Below are positions 1-8,072 of a stretch of 64,000 bases of DNA, in pieces (the stretch's first letter is position 1; each line of letters starts with the position of its first letter). Position numbers and translations under genes: made by a program. The notes under the pieces are model-generated. The model saw only the letters and a program-made list of their open reading frames with translations. It was not told the DNA's origin and did no database searches. The DNA is from Verrucomicrobiales bacterium (GTDB lineage Bacteria; Verrucomicrobiota; Verrucomicrobiia; Methylacidiphilales; JAAUTS01), in contig JAIRPN010000019.1 in the NCBI GenBank assembly GCA_031256975.1, positions 25,907 to 89,906 of the forward strand, given 5' to 3'.

Positions 1-375
1 TGAGCTGCCCTCACTCCCGTTGGCGAAGGCGAAATCTTCGCCAAGGAACAAATCCGCGCGGAAACCGGCCTGCCATTCGTTCTTGTCGGAAAGATCCTTT
101 TGCAGGGTCAGTTTGATTTGATTGACGTTGAAATCACCGAAGTTCTGGTTGTCATTCATGCTGCGGTTCTTGTTGGCGCCGTTGTAGAAATTGTAGGTGT
201 AACCCGCATCCACATAGCCGCCCAACTTCACGCCCGTGAGGTCGGTCTCGACATAATTCACTTTTTCCACCGCCTTGGTCAAGTCCTTGGCGGAAGGTGC
301 CGGCGCCGCGACATCCGCATGCGCTGCGCCCGAGGCCAAAACCACGCTAAACAGCCCGATAATCCATTTGCTCAT
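1..375 (-). CDS. Outer-membrane porin, N-terminal part (cut by window edge)
   Basis: This is the first 125 codons of a fourth porin paralogue; the rest lies left of the window. It starts with MSKWIIGLF and a cleavable signal peptide ending near AHA-DV. A segment shared with the three porins to its right follows (PSAKDL-KAVEKVNYVETD-TGVKL-GYVDAGYTYNF). In that segment the mature protein enters the first beta strands, and the motifs KNEWQAGFRAD and LGED recur. By family it should be a beta-barrel for solute diffusion across the outer membrane, substrate unknown. It is the most diverged copy at the N terminus (MSK rather than MNK, LGGY rather than LSGY). It points the same way as the other copies and is separated from the next one by about 230 bases that hold that copy's terminator. 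Confidence 0.85.
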   Translation of the reverse strand, partial: MSKWIIGLFSVVLASGAAHADVAAPAPSAKDLTKAVEKVNYVETDLTGVKLGGYVDAGYTYNFYNGANKNRSMNDNQNFGDFNVNQIKLTLQKDLSDKNEWQAGFRADLFLGEDFAFANGSEGSS

Positions 376-550
376 CTGAGTAATCTTCCTTGTATTTTTG
401 CGCCGACACCCGGTCTTAGTCGTCTAATGACCCATCAGCGAAGCCGCCGATTAAATCAGGAAAAGCTAATGTTACAAATAAATTATCATTAGATAAGATT
501 ATATTATAGGATTATAATTCTTGCTTGTCGCTAATGACGCGCCGGGAGGC

Positions 551-582
551 AAAAAACCCCGGAGATTGCTCTCCGGGGTTTT
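551..582 (-). terminator. Rho-independent terminator of porin copy 2
   Basis: Stem of AACCCCGGAG (555-564) pairing with CTCCGGGGTT (571-580), with a six-base loop and a T-run when read on the minus strand. It lies 25 bases past the stop of the porin at 607-1866. Confidence 0.9.
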
Positions 583-606
583 GAATGGATAACCTAGCTA
601 ATCAGA

Positions 607-1866
607 TTAGAAGGTGTAAACAGCCTGCACCGCAGCGGTGTGGGCGATGTCGCCACCGTTGGAGGTGGTTTCATTGCCGACATCAACGCGATATTCAGCG
701 CGGATCACGAGGTTTTCGGCCACGTTGAAGCCCGCAGTGAGAGTGGCGCTCCAGTTGTCCTGAGCCAAGAAGCTGCCGCCCCAGGAGTTGGTGCCGAAGC
801 CCGGACGATTGGCATAGGAGGTAGCCGCATCATCAACATGGACATAAGCCACACGGCCAGCCAGGCTGAAGAGGTCGGTGAACTGATACTTGGCATAGCC
901 TGCCAGACCGAAGAGGGTGGAGGATTTGTCGCCAGCATAAGCAGTGTCACCTTGGACATAGGCCAAGTCACCATTCACGCCGAGCAAGAGCTTGCCATTG
1001 GCAAACTTCGGAGCCCAGTTGAGAACGGAGTCATAAATGAACGCGTTGTTATTGTAATTATAGAACGTAGGATCATTGCTCAACTCGTAGGACGAATCCC
1101 AGGTGTAGTACACGCTGTTTTGCCAGTTGAGGTTGCCGCCGTTGTTCTTCAGGTTGATTTTGGCCATGATGGCATAACCATCGTTGCTGCCGCCACCGGT
1201 ATACGGGGAGGAGCTGTTATTGGCGGTACCGAAGTTGCTGTCACCAGCGCCATTGCCGACGGCGAGGCCGAGGTCAATGTTGTTGTTAACCGGATATTCG
1301 AAGGAAACACCGGTCATGGTGGCAGGCAGGAACGCGTACATCTGGCTGTAGGTGATGTTCAAGTTGGCCGGACGTTCGGTAACTTCATAACCCAGCCAGC
1401 TGGCGAATTTACCAGCCTTGATGTCAATGCCGTTGCCGAAAGGCGCGCGGAAGATGACATAGCCTTGTTCCAGGAAGAACTCGGAAGCGGAACCGAAGTT
1501 GTCGCTGCCGTTGAAGGTACCGGCATCTTCACCAACCATGAGGTCAGTGCGGAAACCAGCCTGCCATTCGTTCTTGTTGTTAAGGGCTTTTTCCAAGGTC
1601 AACTTGACAGCGTTCACGCTGAAGTCGCCAGCAGCGGCGCCATCAGTGCCAACACGATTAGTAACCGGGCTGGAAGTGAAGTTATAGACATAACCCACAT
1701 CCACATAACCGCTGAGCTTGACGCCAGTCACGTCGGTCTCGACGTAATTGACTTTCTCAACAGCCTTCGAAAGGTCTTTGGCGGACGGAGCGGGGGCGCC
1801 AGTGTCGGCAAAAGCCGAACCGGACAACAACGCGACGCCGAAAAGACCGGCAATCAATTTATTCAT
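607..1866 (-). CDS. Outer-membrane porin (copy 2)
   Basis: A complete 419-residue porin. The signal peptide is MNKLIAGLFGVALLSGSAFA, cleaved before DTGAPAPS. Next comes the PSAKDLSKAVEKVNYVETDVTGVKLSGY segment shared by all copies, then a long barrel region with alternating aromatic strands and the repeated motifs KNEWQAGFRTD, GNGID-KAGKFASWLGYEVTERP and NLVIRAEYRVD. It ends in the C-terminal YTF typical of outer-membrane beta-barrel proteins. An AGAGG-type ribosome site precedes the ATG. Loops between strands differ strongly from the neighbouring copies while strand segments are conserved, as expected for paralogues diversifying at the surface. The transported substrate cannot be told from sequence. 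Confidence 0.9.
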   Translation of the reverse strand: MNKLIAGLFGVALLSGSAFADTGAPAPSAKDLSKAVEKVNYVETDVTGVKLSGYVDVGYVYNFTSSPVTNRVGTDGAAAGDFSVNAVKLTLEKALNNKNEWQAGFRTDLMVGEDAGTFNGSDNFGSASEFFLEQGYVIFRAPFGNGIDIKAGKFASWLGYEVTERPANLNITYSQMYAFLPATMTGVSFEYPVNNNIDLGLAVGNGAGDSNFGTANNSSSPYTGGGSNDGYAIMAKINLKNNGGNLNWQNSVYYTWDSSYELSNDPTFYNYNNNAFIYDSVLNWAPKFANGKLLLGVNGDLAYVQGDTAYAGDKSSTLFGLAGYAKYQFTDLFSLAGRVAYVHVDDAATSYANRPGFGTNSWGGSFLAQDNWSATLTAGFNVAENLVIRAEYRVDVGNETTSNGGDIAHTAAVQAVYTF

Positions 1867-2042
1867 TTTATTTTTTCCTCTTGTTTATTGATATACAGGG
1901 GTAGGCGTAGTGTATCCTTTACACCACCTGCCTTCGTATATTTGGCAATACGCTAAGGAAAATATTCAGTGATGCAACCTATTTTTAATATCAATCAATA
2001 TAATATCTTCATTAGATTTATACGAATACGAATCATGGGGAA

Positions 2043-2076
2043 TAAAAAACCCCGGAAGGATTGCCTTCCGGGGTTG
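2043..2076 (-). terminator. Rho-independent terminator of porin copy 3
   Basis: AACCCCGGAAGG pairs with CCTTCCGGGGTT around a short loop and is followed on the minus strand by a T-run. It lies about 28 bases past the stop of the porin at 2104-3369. The stem resembles the terminator at 551-582, so the duplication probably carried the terminator with it. Confidence 0.9.
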
Positions 2077-2103
2077 TGCTAAAGAGATTAACCGAACGAT
2101 TGC

Positions 2104-3369
2104 TTAGAAGGTGTAAACCGCTTCCACCGCAACCGTGTGGCCCGAGTCATGCGTGGAGATGCCGCCGAGGCCGCTGTCGATGTTGACGATGCGGTTGTTA
2201 CCCAGATCGAAACGGTATTCCGTTCGGATCACTAGGTTTTCCGCCACATTGAAGCCGGCCGTCAGGGTCAGGCTCCAGAGGTCGTCGCTCAGTCCGGCCG
2301 CGGTCATGTGCAGATAGCTGGCACGACCAGCCAGGCTGAAGATGTCATTGAACTGGTACTTGGCGTAACCAGCTCCGCCGAACAGGGTGGCGCTGCCGAC
2401 ACCGATGGCGTTTTGCAACGCGAGGTCGGAGTAGATGATATCGTAGTTGGCGCCGAGCAAGAGCTTGCTGTTGGCGAATTTCGGCGTCCAGTTGAGCACG
2501 CCGTCATAGACAACATAGTTTTGCTTCTGCAGGGTGATCGGGCCGATGCTGCTGATGAGCGAGCTGTACGGGCTGAGCTGGCTGGGCAGGGTCTTGCCGG
2601 CGAGGAAGTCTTCGCCGCGGGCATCCCAGCTGTAGTACAGGCTGTGCTGCCAGTTGGCATTGCCGCCGGGAACGGTGAAGTTCACCTTGGCCATGATGCC
2701 GTAACCGTCGTTGCTCGAGCTGTCGAGCAGGCCGGTGAAGTTGGGGTTGGAGCCGGTGTTGCTGTCCAGGTTGGAGCCGTTGACGACCGCCAAACCGAAA
2801 TCAACGATGTTGTTCAGCTTGTATTCGGCCGACACGCCGGTGAAGTTGTTCGGAATGAAGGCGTAGATATCACTGTGGGTGATGTTCAGGTTGGCCGGAC
2901 GTTCGGTAACTTCGTAACCCAGCCAGCTGACAAACTTACCGGCCTTGAACACGATGCCGTTGCCGACAGGCGCGTTGAAGGTGACATAGGCTTGTTCGAG
3001 GTAGATGGAAGAGGAGCTGTTATCAACGTCTTCACCCAGCATGCCGTCGACGCGGAACCCGGCGTTCCATTCGTTTTTGTCGCTGAGTTGTTTTTCCAAG
3101 GTCAACTTGACCGCATTGACATTGAAGTCACCCTTGGGGTTGACATCGGTACCATTGCGGAACAGGTTGTAGCCGTTATAGAAGTTGTAAGTGTAACCCA
3201 CATCCACATAACCGCTGAGTTTGACGCCAGTGACATCGGTTTCGACGTAATTGACTTTTTCGACTGCCTTAGAAAGGTCCTTGGCGGACGGCGTCGGAGC
3301 GCCGGTGTCGGCAAAAGCCGAGCCGGAGATCAACGCGGTCGCGAACAGACCTGTAATCCATTTATTCAT
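2104..3369 (-). CDS. Outer-membrane porin (copy 3)
   Basis: A 421-residue porin beginning MNKWITGLFATALISGSAFA, a classical signal peptide, and ending in VEAVYTF. An in-frame codon 16 positions upstream would add a charged leader (KGKNSKK); the internal ATG is chosen because it matches the other copies exactly and leaves an AAAGGAAAG ribosome site upstream. Shared strand motifs are KNEWNAGFRVD, GKFVSWLGYEVTERPANLNITHSD and NLVIRTEYRFD. The external-loop regions (for example around residues 190-290) are specific to this copy. First 60 residues are almost identical to those of the porin at 3571-4797, so this is a recent duplicate or one maintained by gene conversion. Confidence 0.88.
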   Translation of the reverse strand: MNKWITGLFATALISGSAFADTGAPTPSAKDLSKAVEKVNYVETDVTGVKLSGYVDVGYTYNFYNGYNLFRNGTDVNPKGDFNVNAVKLTLEKQLSDKNEWNAGFRVDGMLGEDVDNSSSSIYLEQAYVTFNAPVGNGIVFKAGKFVSWLGYEVTERPANLNITHSDIYAFIPNNFTGVSAEYKLNNIVDFGLAVVNGSNLDSNTGSNPNFTGLLDSSSNDGYGIMAKVNFTVPGGNANWQHSLYYSWDARGEDFLAGKTLPSQLSPYSSLISSIGPITLQKQNYVVYDGVLNWTPKFANSKLLLGANYDIIYSDLALQNAIGVGSATLFGGAGYAKYQFNDIFSLAGRASYLHMTAAGLSDDLWSLTLTAGFNVAENLVIRTEYRFDLGNNRIVNIDSGLGGISTHDSGHTVAVEAVYTF

Positions 3370-3497
3370 TTTCTTTGAGTTCTTTCCTTTAAGTACAAGC
3401 GGGAAATGGGCAGACAATTGTTGTGCCCGAAACTACTCCCCCACCTGAGCCATCGAAGTTACCGAAATTTATTGGCCGGGCAATATTTTTTACGGAA

Positions 3498-3543
3498 AAG
3501 AAAAACCGCTAATGACAAGCTTTTGGCTCATCATTAGCGGTTT
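3498..3543 (-). terminator. Terminator built from two inverted copies of the iterated motif
   Basis: A perfect 13-bp inverted repeat, AAACCGCTAATGA (3503-3515) and TCATTAGCGGTTT (3531-3543), followed on the minus strand by a T-rich tract. It lies 28 bases past the stop of the porin at 3571-4797. Each arm is one copy of the oligonucleotide (core TTAGCG) that is scattered through this window, here placed head to head so that it works as a terminator stem. Confidence 0.85.
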
Positions 3544-3570
3544 GTTAAATCAAACCTTGTTCAGATCCAA

Positions 3571-4797
3571 TTAGAAGGTGTAGACCACTTCAAACACGGC
3601 GCTGTGGGCCACGTCGCTGCTGGCATAGTCGCCAGTGGTGCCGTCAACTTGGATGTCATCACCCAGGTCGAGGCGGTATTCAGCACGCAGAGTCAGGTTT
3701 TCCGCCAAGTTAAAGCCGGCGGTCAGGGTCACGCTCCAAACGTCAGCATTGCCGGTAAAGGGCTGGAATTTGCTGAAGAAGGCGGCGCTGTCGCTGTCAT
3801 GGATGTAATCCACGCGACCGGCCAAGCTGAAGATATCAGTGAACTGATACTTGGCATAACCGGCAACACCGAACCAGGTGTCGCTGTTGGTGGTGGTTTG
3901 GGAGACATCAGCATAGCCGAAGTCACCGTTCAAGCCGAGCAACAGTTTGCCATTGGCGAATTTCGGGGTCCAGTTGGCAACCACGTCGTTGATAAACACG
4001 TTGCCGTTGGGGCCGGAGCTCGAGGTGCCATAAACTTCACCGGACGAATCCCAGCTATAGTACACCGCATCCTGGACGGTGAAATTGCCGCCGGGGTTGG
4101 TGTAGGCGATCTTGGCTTCCATGCCGTAACCGTCACCGCTGTTATCATAACCGTTATTGGAATCGCTGTTATAACCGTTCACGATGGCCAAACCGGTGCT
4201 GATGCTGTCGTTGACTTTGTATTCAGCCGACACGCCGGTGTGGTACAACGGGATCATGTTCTGGAACAGATTGCCGTAGGTGATGTTGAGGTTGGAAGGA
4301 CGCTCGATGACTTCATAGCCGAGCCAGGTGACGAACTTACCGACCTTGAAGTCGATACCGTTGCCAACCGGAGCGCGGAAGGTCACATAAGCCTGTTCCA
4401 ACAGGAACGAATTCGCGTTGCCGCTGTCATTGCCACCGAGGGTGGAGCCGGCATCTTCGCCGAGCATGACATCGGCGCGGAAACCGGCCTGCCATTCGTT
4501 CTTGTCGGTCAAGTCCTTGGAAAGCGTCAACTTCACCGTATTGAGGTTGAAATCGCCACTGCTTTGGCCATCCGCGGCGGCGCGGGTGGAGATGGTGTTG
4601 TTGCCGGTGAAGTTATAGATATAACCCGCATCGACATAACCGCTGAGCTTGACGCCACTGACGTCGGTTTCGACGTAGTTGACTTTTTCAACTGCCTTAG
4701 AAAGGTCTTTGGCGGACGGAGCGGGAGCGCCGGTGTCGGCAAAGGCCGAGCCGGAGATCAACGCGGTCGCGAACAGACCCGTAATCCATTTATTCAT
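3571..4797 (-). CDS. Outer-membrane porin (copy 4, promoter-proximal)
   Basis: A 408-residue porin with signal peptide MNKWITGLFATALISGSAFA, the shared PSAKDLSKAVEKVNYVETDVSGVKLSGY segment, barrel motifs KNEWQAGFRADVMLGEDAG, GKFVTWLGYEVIERPSNLNITYG and NLTLRAEYRLD, and a terminal VYTF. A strong AGGAGG ribosome site stands 10 bases before the ATG. A good sigma-70-like promoter lies about 130 bases upstream. Since each copy is followed by a terminator, the four paralogues are probably separate transcription units. Confidence 0.9.
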   Translation of the reverse strand: MNKWITGLFATALISGSAFADTGAPAPSAKDLSKAVEKVNYVETDVSGVKLSGYVDAGYIYNFTGNNTISTRAAADGQSSGDFNLNTVKLTLSKDLTDKNEWQAGFRADVMLGEDAGSTLGGNDSGNANSFLLEQAYVTFRAPVGNGIDFKVGKFVTWLGYEVIERPSNLNITYGNLFQNMIPLYHTGVSAEYKVNDSISTGLAIVNGYNSDSNNGYDNSGDGYGMEAKIAYTNPGGNFTVQDAVYYSWDSSGEVYGTSSSGPNGNVFINDVVANWTPKFANGKLLLGLNGDFGYADVSQTTTNSDTWFGVAGYAKYQFTDIFSLAGRVDYIHDSDSAAFFSKFQPFTGNADVWSVTLTAGFNLAENLTLRAEYRLDLGDDIQVDGTTGDYASSDVAHSAVFEVVYTF

Positions 4798-4928
4798 TTT
4801 ATTTATTCCTCCTAGATTTTAACTAACAATTAAAAGGAGATAATACAGCGCGGCCACTAAGCCGTGATTGTCCTACCCCCTCATTCATAGCTGGAAGATG
4901 GTTTAGACCTCCCACACACTTGGGTAAA

Positions 4929-4956
4929 CTTATACACCCAACCCTTTTGTGGTCAA
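4929..4956 (-). promoter_or_regulatory. Probable sigma-70 promoter of the porin at 3571-4797
   Basis: On the minus strand TTGACC (4956-4951) and TATAAG (4934-4929) are 16 bases apart, with TG directly before the -10 element (extended -10). Transcription would begin near 4922 and give a leader of about 125 bases. Confidence 0.55.
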
Positions 4957-5315
4957 CAGTTGTTTTATAGAAATACATAAAAACAACGCATTATTAACAC
5001 CCAAGCAGATCCCCTGTCCATAAGTCTCCCGGCCAGCGGCAACTATCGGTTGCCGCTAACGGGGAAATCAAGCAGGGAATGTGCCATTTTCCTGATTAAA
5101 CCGGTTAATTTAAGCAATCTTTCAGAAGGAAGTGCCCAAAAATTCGAAGGTCGATTTTAAGAAAAGACCCGGAAAATTTATTTTATTTATATATAACATA
5201 TTCAGAATAAACGGTTTGTATATTAAATATAGAAAATCCGAAAAAAATTTGAACAAAATCAAGCGACGGAAGTCTAAGAATACAGAAGTTAATTCATTTT
5301 TGTTCTTCCTCCTTT

Positions 5316-5345
5316 AACGCGGGCTTGTCTAGCCCGCGTTTTTTT
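5316..5345 (+). terminator. Plus-strand rho-independent terminator
   Basis: AACGCGGGCT and AGCCCGCGTT form a perfect 10-bp stem with a five-base loop and a following run of seven T. No recognised plus-strand gene ends here, so it implies a transcript from the AT-rich region upstream or an unnoticed small RNA. Confidence 0.8.
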
Positions 5346-5377
5346 GTACAAAAATAATCGGCAGGATTCTGGGCACG

Positions 5378-5409
5378 AAAAAGGCGGAACCGGGTGGCTC
5401 CGCCTTTTT
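5378..5409 (-). terminator. Bidirectional terminator after the sugar kinase
   Basis: AAAAAGGCGGA (5378-5388) pairs with TCCGCCTTTTT (5399-5409). It can work on either strand and lies 24 bases past the stop of the kinase at 5433-6545. Confidence 0.85.
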
Positions 5410-5432
5410 GAAAAACAACGCTAACCGTGAAC

Positions 5433-6545
5433 TTACAGGGTCTGCAAGAAACGGACCAGCTGTTCGCGGTTCGGGCTTTGCGCATGGCGCACATAGAAAC
5501 CGCTGTTAGCGACTGCCAACTGCAGCGAATGGGCCAGGCTCAGGCCGAGCAGGCGACCGATGAGGAAGCCGGTGTTGAAGTGGTCGCCGGCGCCGGTGCT
5601 GATCTTCGGCTTGGCGGTGTACGGGCCTTCCACCGAGAATTCACCCTCGGCGTCGGCGCCGCAGGCGTATTGGGTCGGGTGAATCACCACGGTGTGCAAA
5701 CCGAGTTTCTCGCGGATCGCGCCGGCCATGGCGGCATAGCCTTTTTGCGAGGACGGGAATTTCTTCAGGCGCAGCACCTTGGCGACATGAATGCCCTCGC
5801 TTTCGTTCAGGCCGAGAATGACATCATGATACTGCTGGAATTCGCCGATGATCTTCAACGCGGCGAGCAGGTCGGCGTCGATGCGCTTGGCCGGATCGCA
5901 AAGGTCGAAGAACAACAACTTGCGCTTCTCGTCCTTGCCGGGCTTGAATTCGCTCAGGATTTTTTTCCACAGCGCCGACATGTGCGGCAGCATGGTCCAG
6001 TTGACCATGGCGATGAAATTGGCCTGGTGCCAGAGCTTGGCGAAATTCTTGTCGCCGAAACGCTTCTTGATGGTTTCCCAGCTCACTTCGTTGACGGTGG
6101 AATGCTGGCCGAGCATCAGCTTGCCATCCGGAAATTCCAGGGCCGAGGTCAGGCCGGGATCGGCGATGCCGTGGATCTTGGCGCGTTTTTGGAATTCGCT
6201 GAACACCGGGTGAATCTTGGTGTTGCCGACCATGCCGATGTATTCCACCGGGGCGCCGAGGGTGCTGAGGGCGAAGGCCATGATCGGGCCGTTGCCGCCG
6301 ATTTTTTCCAAGGTGGGCACCACTTCGAAATTCATGCTCTTGCCCGCCGCGTCGCCGATTTTCTTGGAGAAATCCTTCATCGACTTGTAGGGGGTGTGCT
6401 TGGTGGCGCTTTGCCGTTGCTCGACCACCTCGAGGATGGTATCGACGAAACCGTCAAAGCCGACGAGACCGTTGTATTTGAGGAGTTGAGCTCTGGAACC
6501 GATGAGCCGTTCTGCTGTTTGCCGTGCTAAGCGAGAGTCAGTCAT
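5433..6545 (-). CDS. PfkB/ribokinase-family carbohydrate kinase
   Basis: A 370-residue cytoplasmic kinase of the ribokinase fold that would phosphorylate a sugar or nucleoside with ATP. Visible signatures are the N-terminal GFDGFVD strand, the substrate-side GGNGP motif (about residues 85-89) and the C-terminal GAGDHFNTGF (about 335), in which GAGD supplies the anion hole and the catalytic Asp. It is somewhat longer than ribokinase (about 310 residues). The exact sugar is not determinable. The gene is a single unit with a bidirectional terminator after it; the upstream genes of the zincin operon run the same way, but 100 bases separate them. Confidence 0.85.
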   Translation of the reverse strand: MTDSRLARQTAERLIGSRAQLLKYNGLVGFDGFVDTILEVVEQRQSATKHTPYKSMKDFSKKIGDAAGKSMNFEVVPTLEKIGGNGPIMAFALSTLGAPVEYIGMVGNTKIHPVFSEFQKRAKIHGIADPGLTSALEFPDGKLMLGQHSTVNEVSWETIKKRFGDKNFAKLWHQANFIAMVNWTMLPHMSALWKKILSEFKPGKDEKRKLLFFDLCDPAKRIDADLLAALKIIGEFQQYHDVILGLNESEGIHVAKVLRLKKFPSSQKGYAAMAGAIREKLGLHTVVIHPTQYACGADAEGEFSVEGPYTAKPKISTGAGDHFNTGFLIGRLLGLSLAHSLQLAVANSGFYVRHAQSPNREQLVRFLQTL

Positions 6546-6648
6546 AAGCGCTCGACAATAGCAGAAATTGCCGTTCTGACAATTATTAAATGGCTGTTAG
6601 CGCCCGTTTTTCCGGTGTCCAGACAAATTTTGGCCGAATGGCGGCAGT

Positions 6649-7020
6649 TCATTCCAACCCGCGCGCGGCAAGATCGTCCTCATCCCAGCCGAGATAATGC
6701 CCCAGTTCATGCAGGTAGGTCAGGCCGACTTCCTCGCGAAACAAGATTTCATCCCCTTCGGCAAAATCGAACAGATTTTCCAAATACAGAAAGATCTGCG
6801 GCGGCGACGGCAGGTCGGCGGAAAATTCCTCGTGATAAGCCGTGCCGTCAAACAGTCCCAGCAGGTCCGGCTCGAAGCCTTCCGCGACCAGCGTTTCGTC
6901 CGGAGTTCGCTCAAAATGCACCGCCACCCGCGCCGCCAACGGCGAGATGTCTTCCGGCAACTTCCGGTTTAGCGCCGCCACCTCGGCCTGGGCCATGCGA
7001 ACCAGTTCGGCGAATTCCAC
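6649..7020 (-). CDS. Zincin-like metallopeptidase (PF06262 type)
   Basis: A 123-residue protein of the small metallopeptidase family once called DUF1025. The zinc motif HELGH (in TYLHELGHYLGW, about residues 104-108) and the acidic DEDDLAARGL end are diagnostic. Members are short, cytosolic and of unknown substrate. It is the last gene of a tight four-gene run (ydbH, ynbE-ydbL, exonuclease, this gene), with three bases between the exonuclease stop and this start. Confidence 0.85.
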   Translation of the reverse strand: MEFAELVRMAQAEVAALNRKLPEDISPLAARVAVHFERTPDETLVAEGFEPDLLGLFDGTAYHEEFSADLPSPPQIFLYLENLFDFAEGDEILFREEVGLTYLHELGHYLGWDEDDLAARGLE

Positions 7021-7023
7021 CGG

Positions 7024-7572
7024 TTACTCCAGGCTCCAGCTGACCGGCACTTCCTGCTTCAACTGGGTGCGGTTGCTTTTGAAGAAAATCTTGCCGTTAA
7101 CGGCGCCATATTCATGCACCAGCTTGGTGGTTTTGACGTCGTAGCAGCAGTACTCGGCAATTTCCATGATCCTTCCTTCCTTCCACCATTGCAGGGCCTG
7201 CAGGCCGTCGGCGGTTTTGTTGGTGCCGCAGGAAGCCTCGGCGATGGCGTCCAGGCCGATGCGGTGGCCGATCTTCGCTTCCACGTCGAGCATCAGGTCA
7301 AGCGTCGGGATCTGTGAGAAATCCAGCATGGTGTAATGTTCCAGCACGGTGTAATCGAAGCGCTGGTGGTTGAACCCGACCACCAGGTCGGCACGGAACA
7401 GCTCCTTGATCAGGTCGTCGACCTCGTTCTCGGAGTAAATAGTATAACGCCCGGTCTTGGTGCTGTAGGTTACGCCGATCGACAGCAACATGTCGCGGAT
7501 CTTGCTCCAGCCCCCGACTTCCTGCGCGCTTTTCTGGGTTTCCAAATCGAAATAAACAATATTCTTCGCCAT
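7024..7572 (-). CDS. DEDD-family 3'-5' exonuclease (RNase H-like)
   Basis: A 182-residue stand-alone exonuclease-fold protein. The motifs are YFDLETQKS (first Asp and Glu of the DEDD set, residues 8-10), VVGFNHQRFDY (second Asp) and YCCYDVKTT (last Asp). This matches the ribonuclease-H-like domain found alone or fused to helicases. It probably trims nucleic acid 3' ends, with RNA or DNA unresolved. Its ATG lies inside a copy of the iterated motif (CGCTAATG read on the minus strand). It is translationally close to ynbE-ydbL upstream (15-base gap) and the zincin downstream. Confidence 0.8.
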   Translation of the reverse strand: MAKNIVYFDLETQKSAQEVGGWSKIRDMLLSIGVTYSTKTGRYTIYSENEVDDLIKELFRADLVVGFNHQRFDYTVLEHYTMLDFSQIPTLDLMLDVEAKIGHRIGLDAIAEASCGTNKTADGLQALQWWKEGRIMEIAEYCCYDVKTTKLVHEYGAVNGKIFFKSNRTQLKQEVPVSWSLE

Positions 7573-7587
7573 TAGCGTCTCTCGTCG

Positions 7588-8070
7588 TTAGCGTTTTTTC
7601 CAGGTGCCGTCGCTCTCTTGAATCCATTCGCCGGGGAAGGCCGCGCGGGTGTAAGTGTTGGCGGTATCTTTGATATAGATATCCAGCGGCTTTTTGAGTT
7701 CCTCAGCCTTGGTTTTGAATTCGGCGCTGCGGTCAGCGTTTTCCGCCGCCACGGTTTGTTTCACGTACTCGGCGTATTTTTCGTCGGCGGGCAGTTCGCG
7801 GATCGACAGCATGGCGTCGTTCCCCTCGCCGATAATGCGGTTGTTCTTCAAGTCCTGAATCTCGGCGCGGCGATTGTAGCGCGCCTGGGCGGGGGTCGGC
7901 TTCCCGCTATTGGCGGTCGCGGCGGCCTGCGGTTCCTTGCCGTCGTGCGTGTAAATGTCTGCCCGCATGTTGACGTCGATCTTCACCGGCTCGGGCGTGC
8001 CGATATTCACCGTCGGTGCGCAGGACGCCAGGGGCCAGGCGGCCGCCAATAACAAACTCCATTTTTTCAT
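7588..8070 (-). CDS. ydbL: Fused YnbE-YdbL lipoprotein
   Basis: A 160-residue lipoprotein. The signal peptide ends in the lipobox LASC, so mature Cys is about residue 17. The next 30 residues (CAPTVNIGTPEPVKIDVNMRA) match YnbE, the small outer-membrane lipoprotein. The remaining part, from RYNRRAEIQDLKNNRIIGEG to the ending FPGEWIQESDGTWKKR, matches YdbL (DUF1318), including the PGEW-Q---G-W-KK tail. In E. coli YnbE and YdbL are separate proteins acting with YdbH in phospholipid transport between the membranes; here they are one polypeptide. A TTG at 8076 overlapping the ydbH stop is an alternative start; the ATG gives a cleaner lipoprotein signal. The TAA stop is inside a copy of the iterated motif. 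Confidence 0.85.
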   Translation of the reverse strand: MKKWSLLLAAAWPLASCAPTVNIGTPEPVKIDVNMRADIYTHDGKEPQAAATANSGKPTPAQARYNRRAEIQDLKNNRIIGEGNDAMLSIRELPADEKYAEYVKQTVAAENADRSAEFKTKAEELKKPLDIYIKDTANTYTRAAFPGEWIQESDGTWKKR

Positions 8071-8072
8071 AA

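Larger units (their letters stand above)
4798..5432. other. Intergenic region with hairpins and an AT-rich stretch
   Basis: This stretch has no convincing gene. It holds the porin promoter; a perfect hairpin (AGCGGCAAC at 5035-5043, GTTGCCGCT at 5049-5057) without a T-run, whose second arm runs into the motif CGCTAACG; an AT-rich part (about 5100-5300) with poly-A runs on the plus strand; and two terminators. A 61-codon plus-strand frame at 5132-5317, GTG start, encodes a Lys/Asn-rich peptide with nothing recognisable. A small RNA ending at the plus-strand terminator near 5345 is possible, but no promoter was identified for it. Confidence 0.4.

Noticed and set aside
640..1956. Long plus-strand open frames antisense to the porins (for example 640-1956, 2308-3378, 3604-4815)
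   Set aside because: Mirror frames of the porin genes on the other strand; no ribosome sites, no domain, and the minus-strand genes have signal peptides and terminators.
5132..5317. 61-codon AT-rich frame with GTG start
   Set aside because: Lys/Asn-rich, no recognised domain and ribosome site too close; kept only as a possible transcript, not as a gene.
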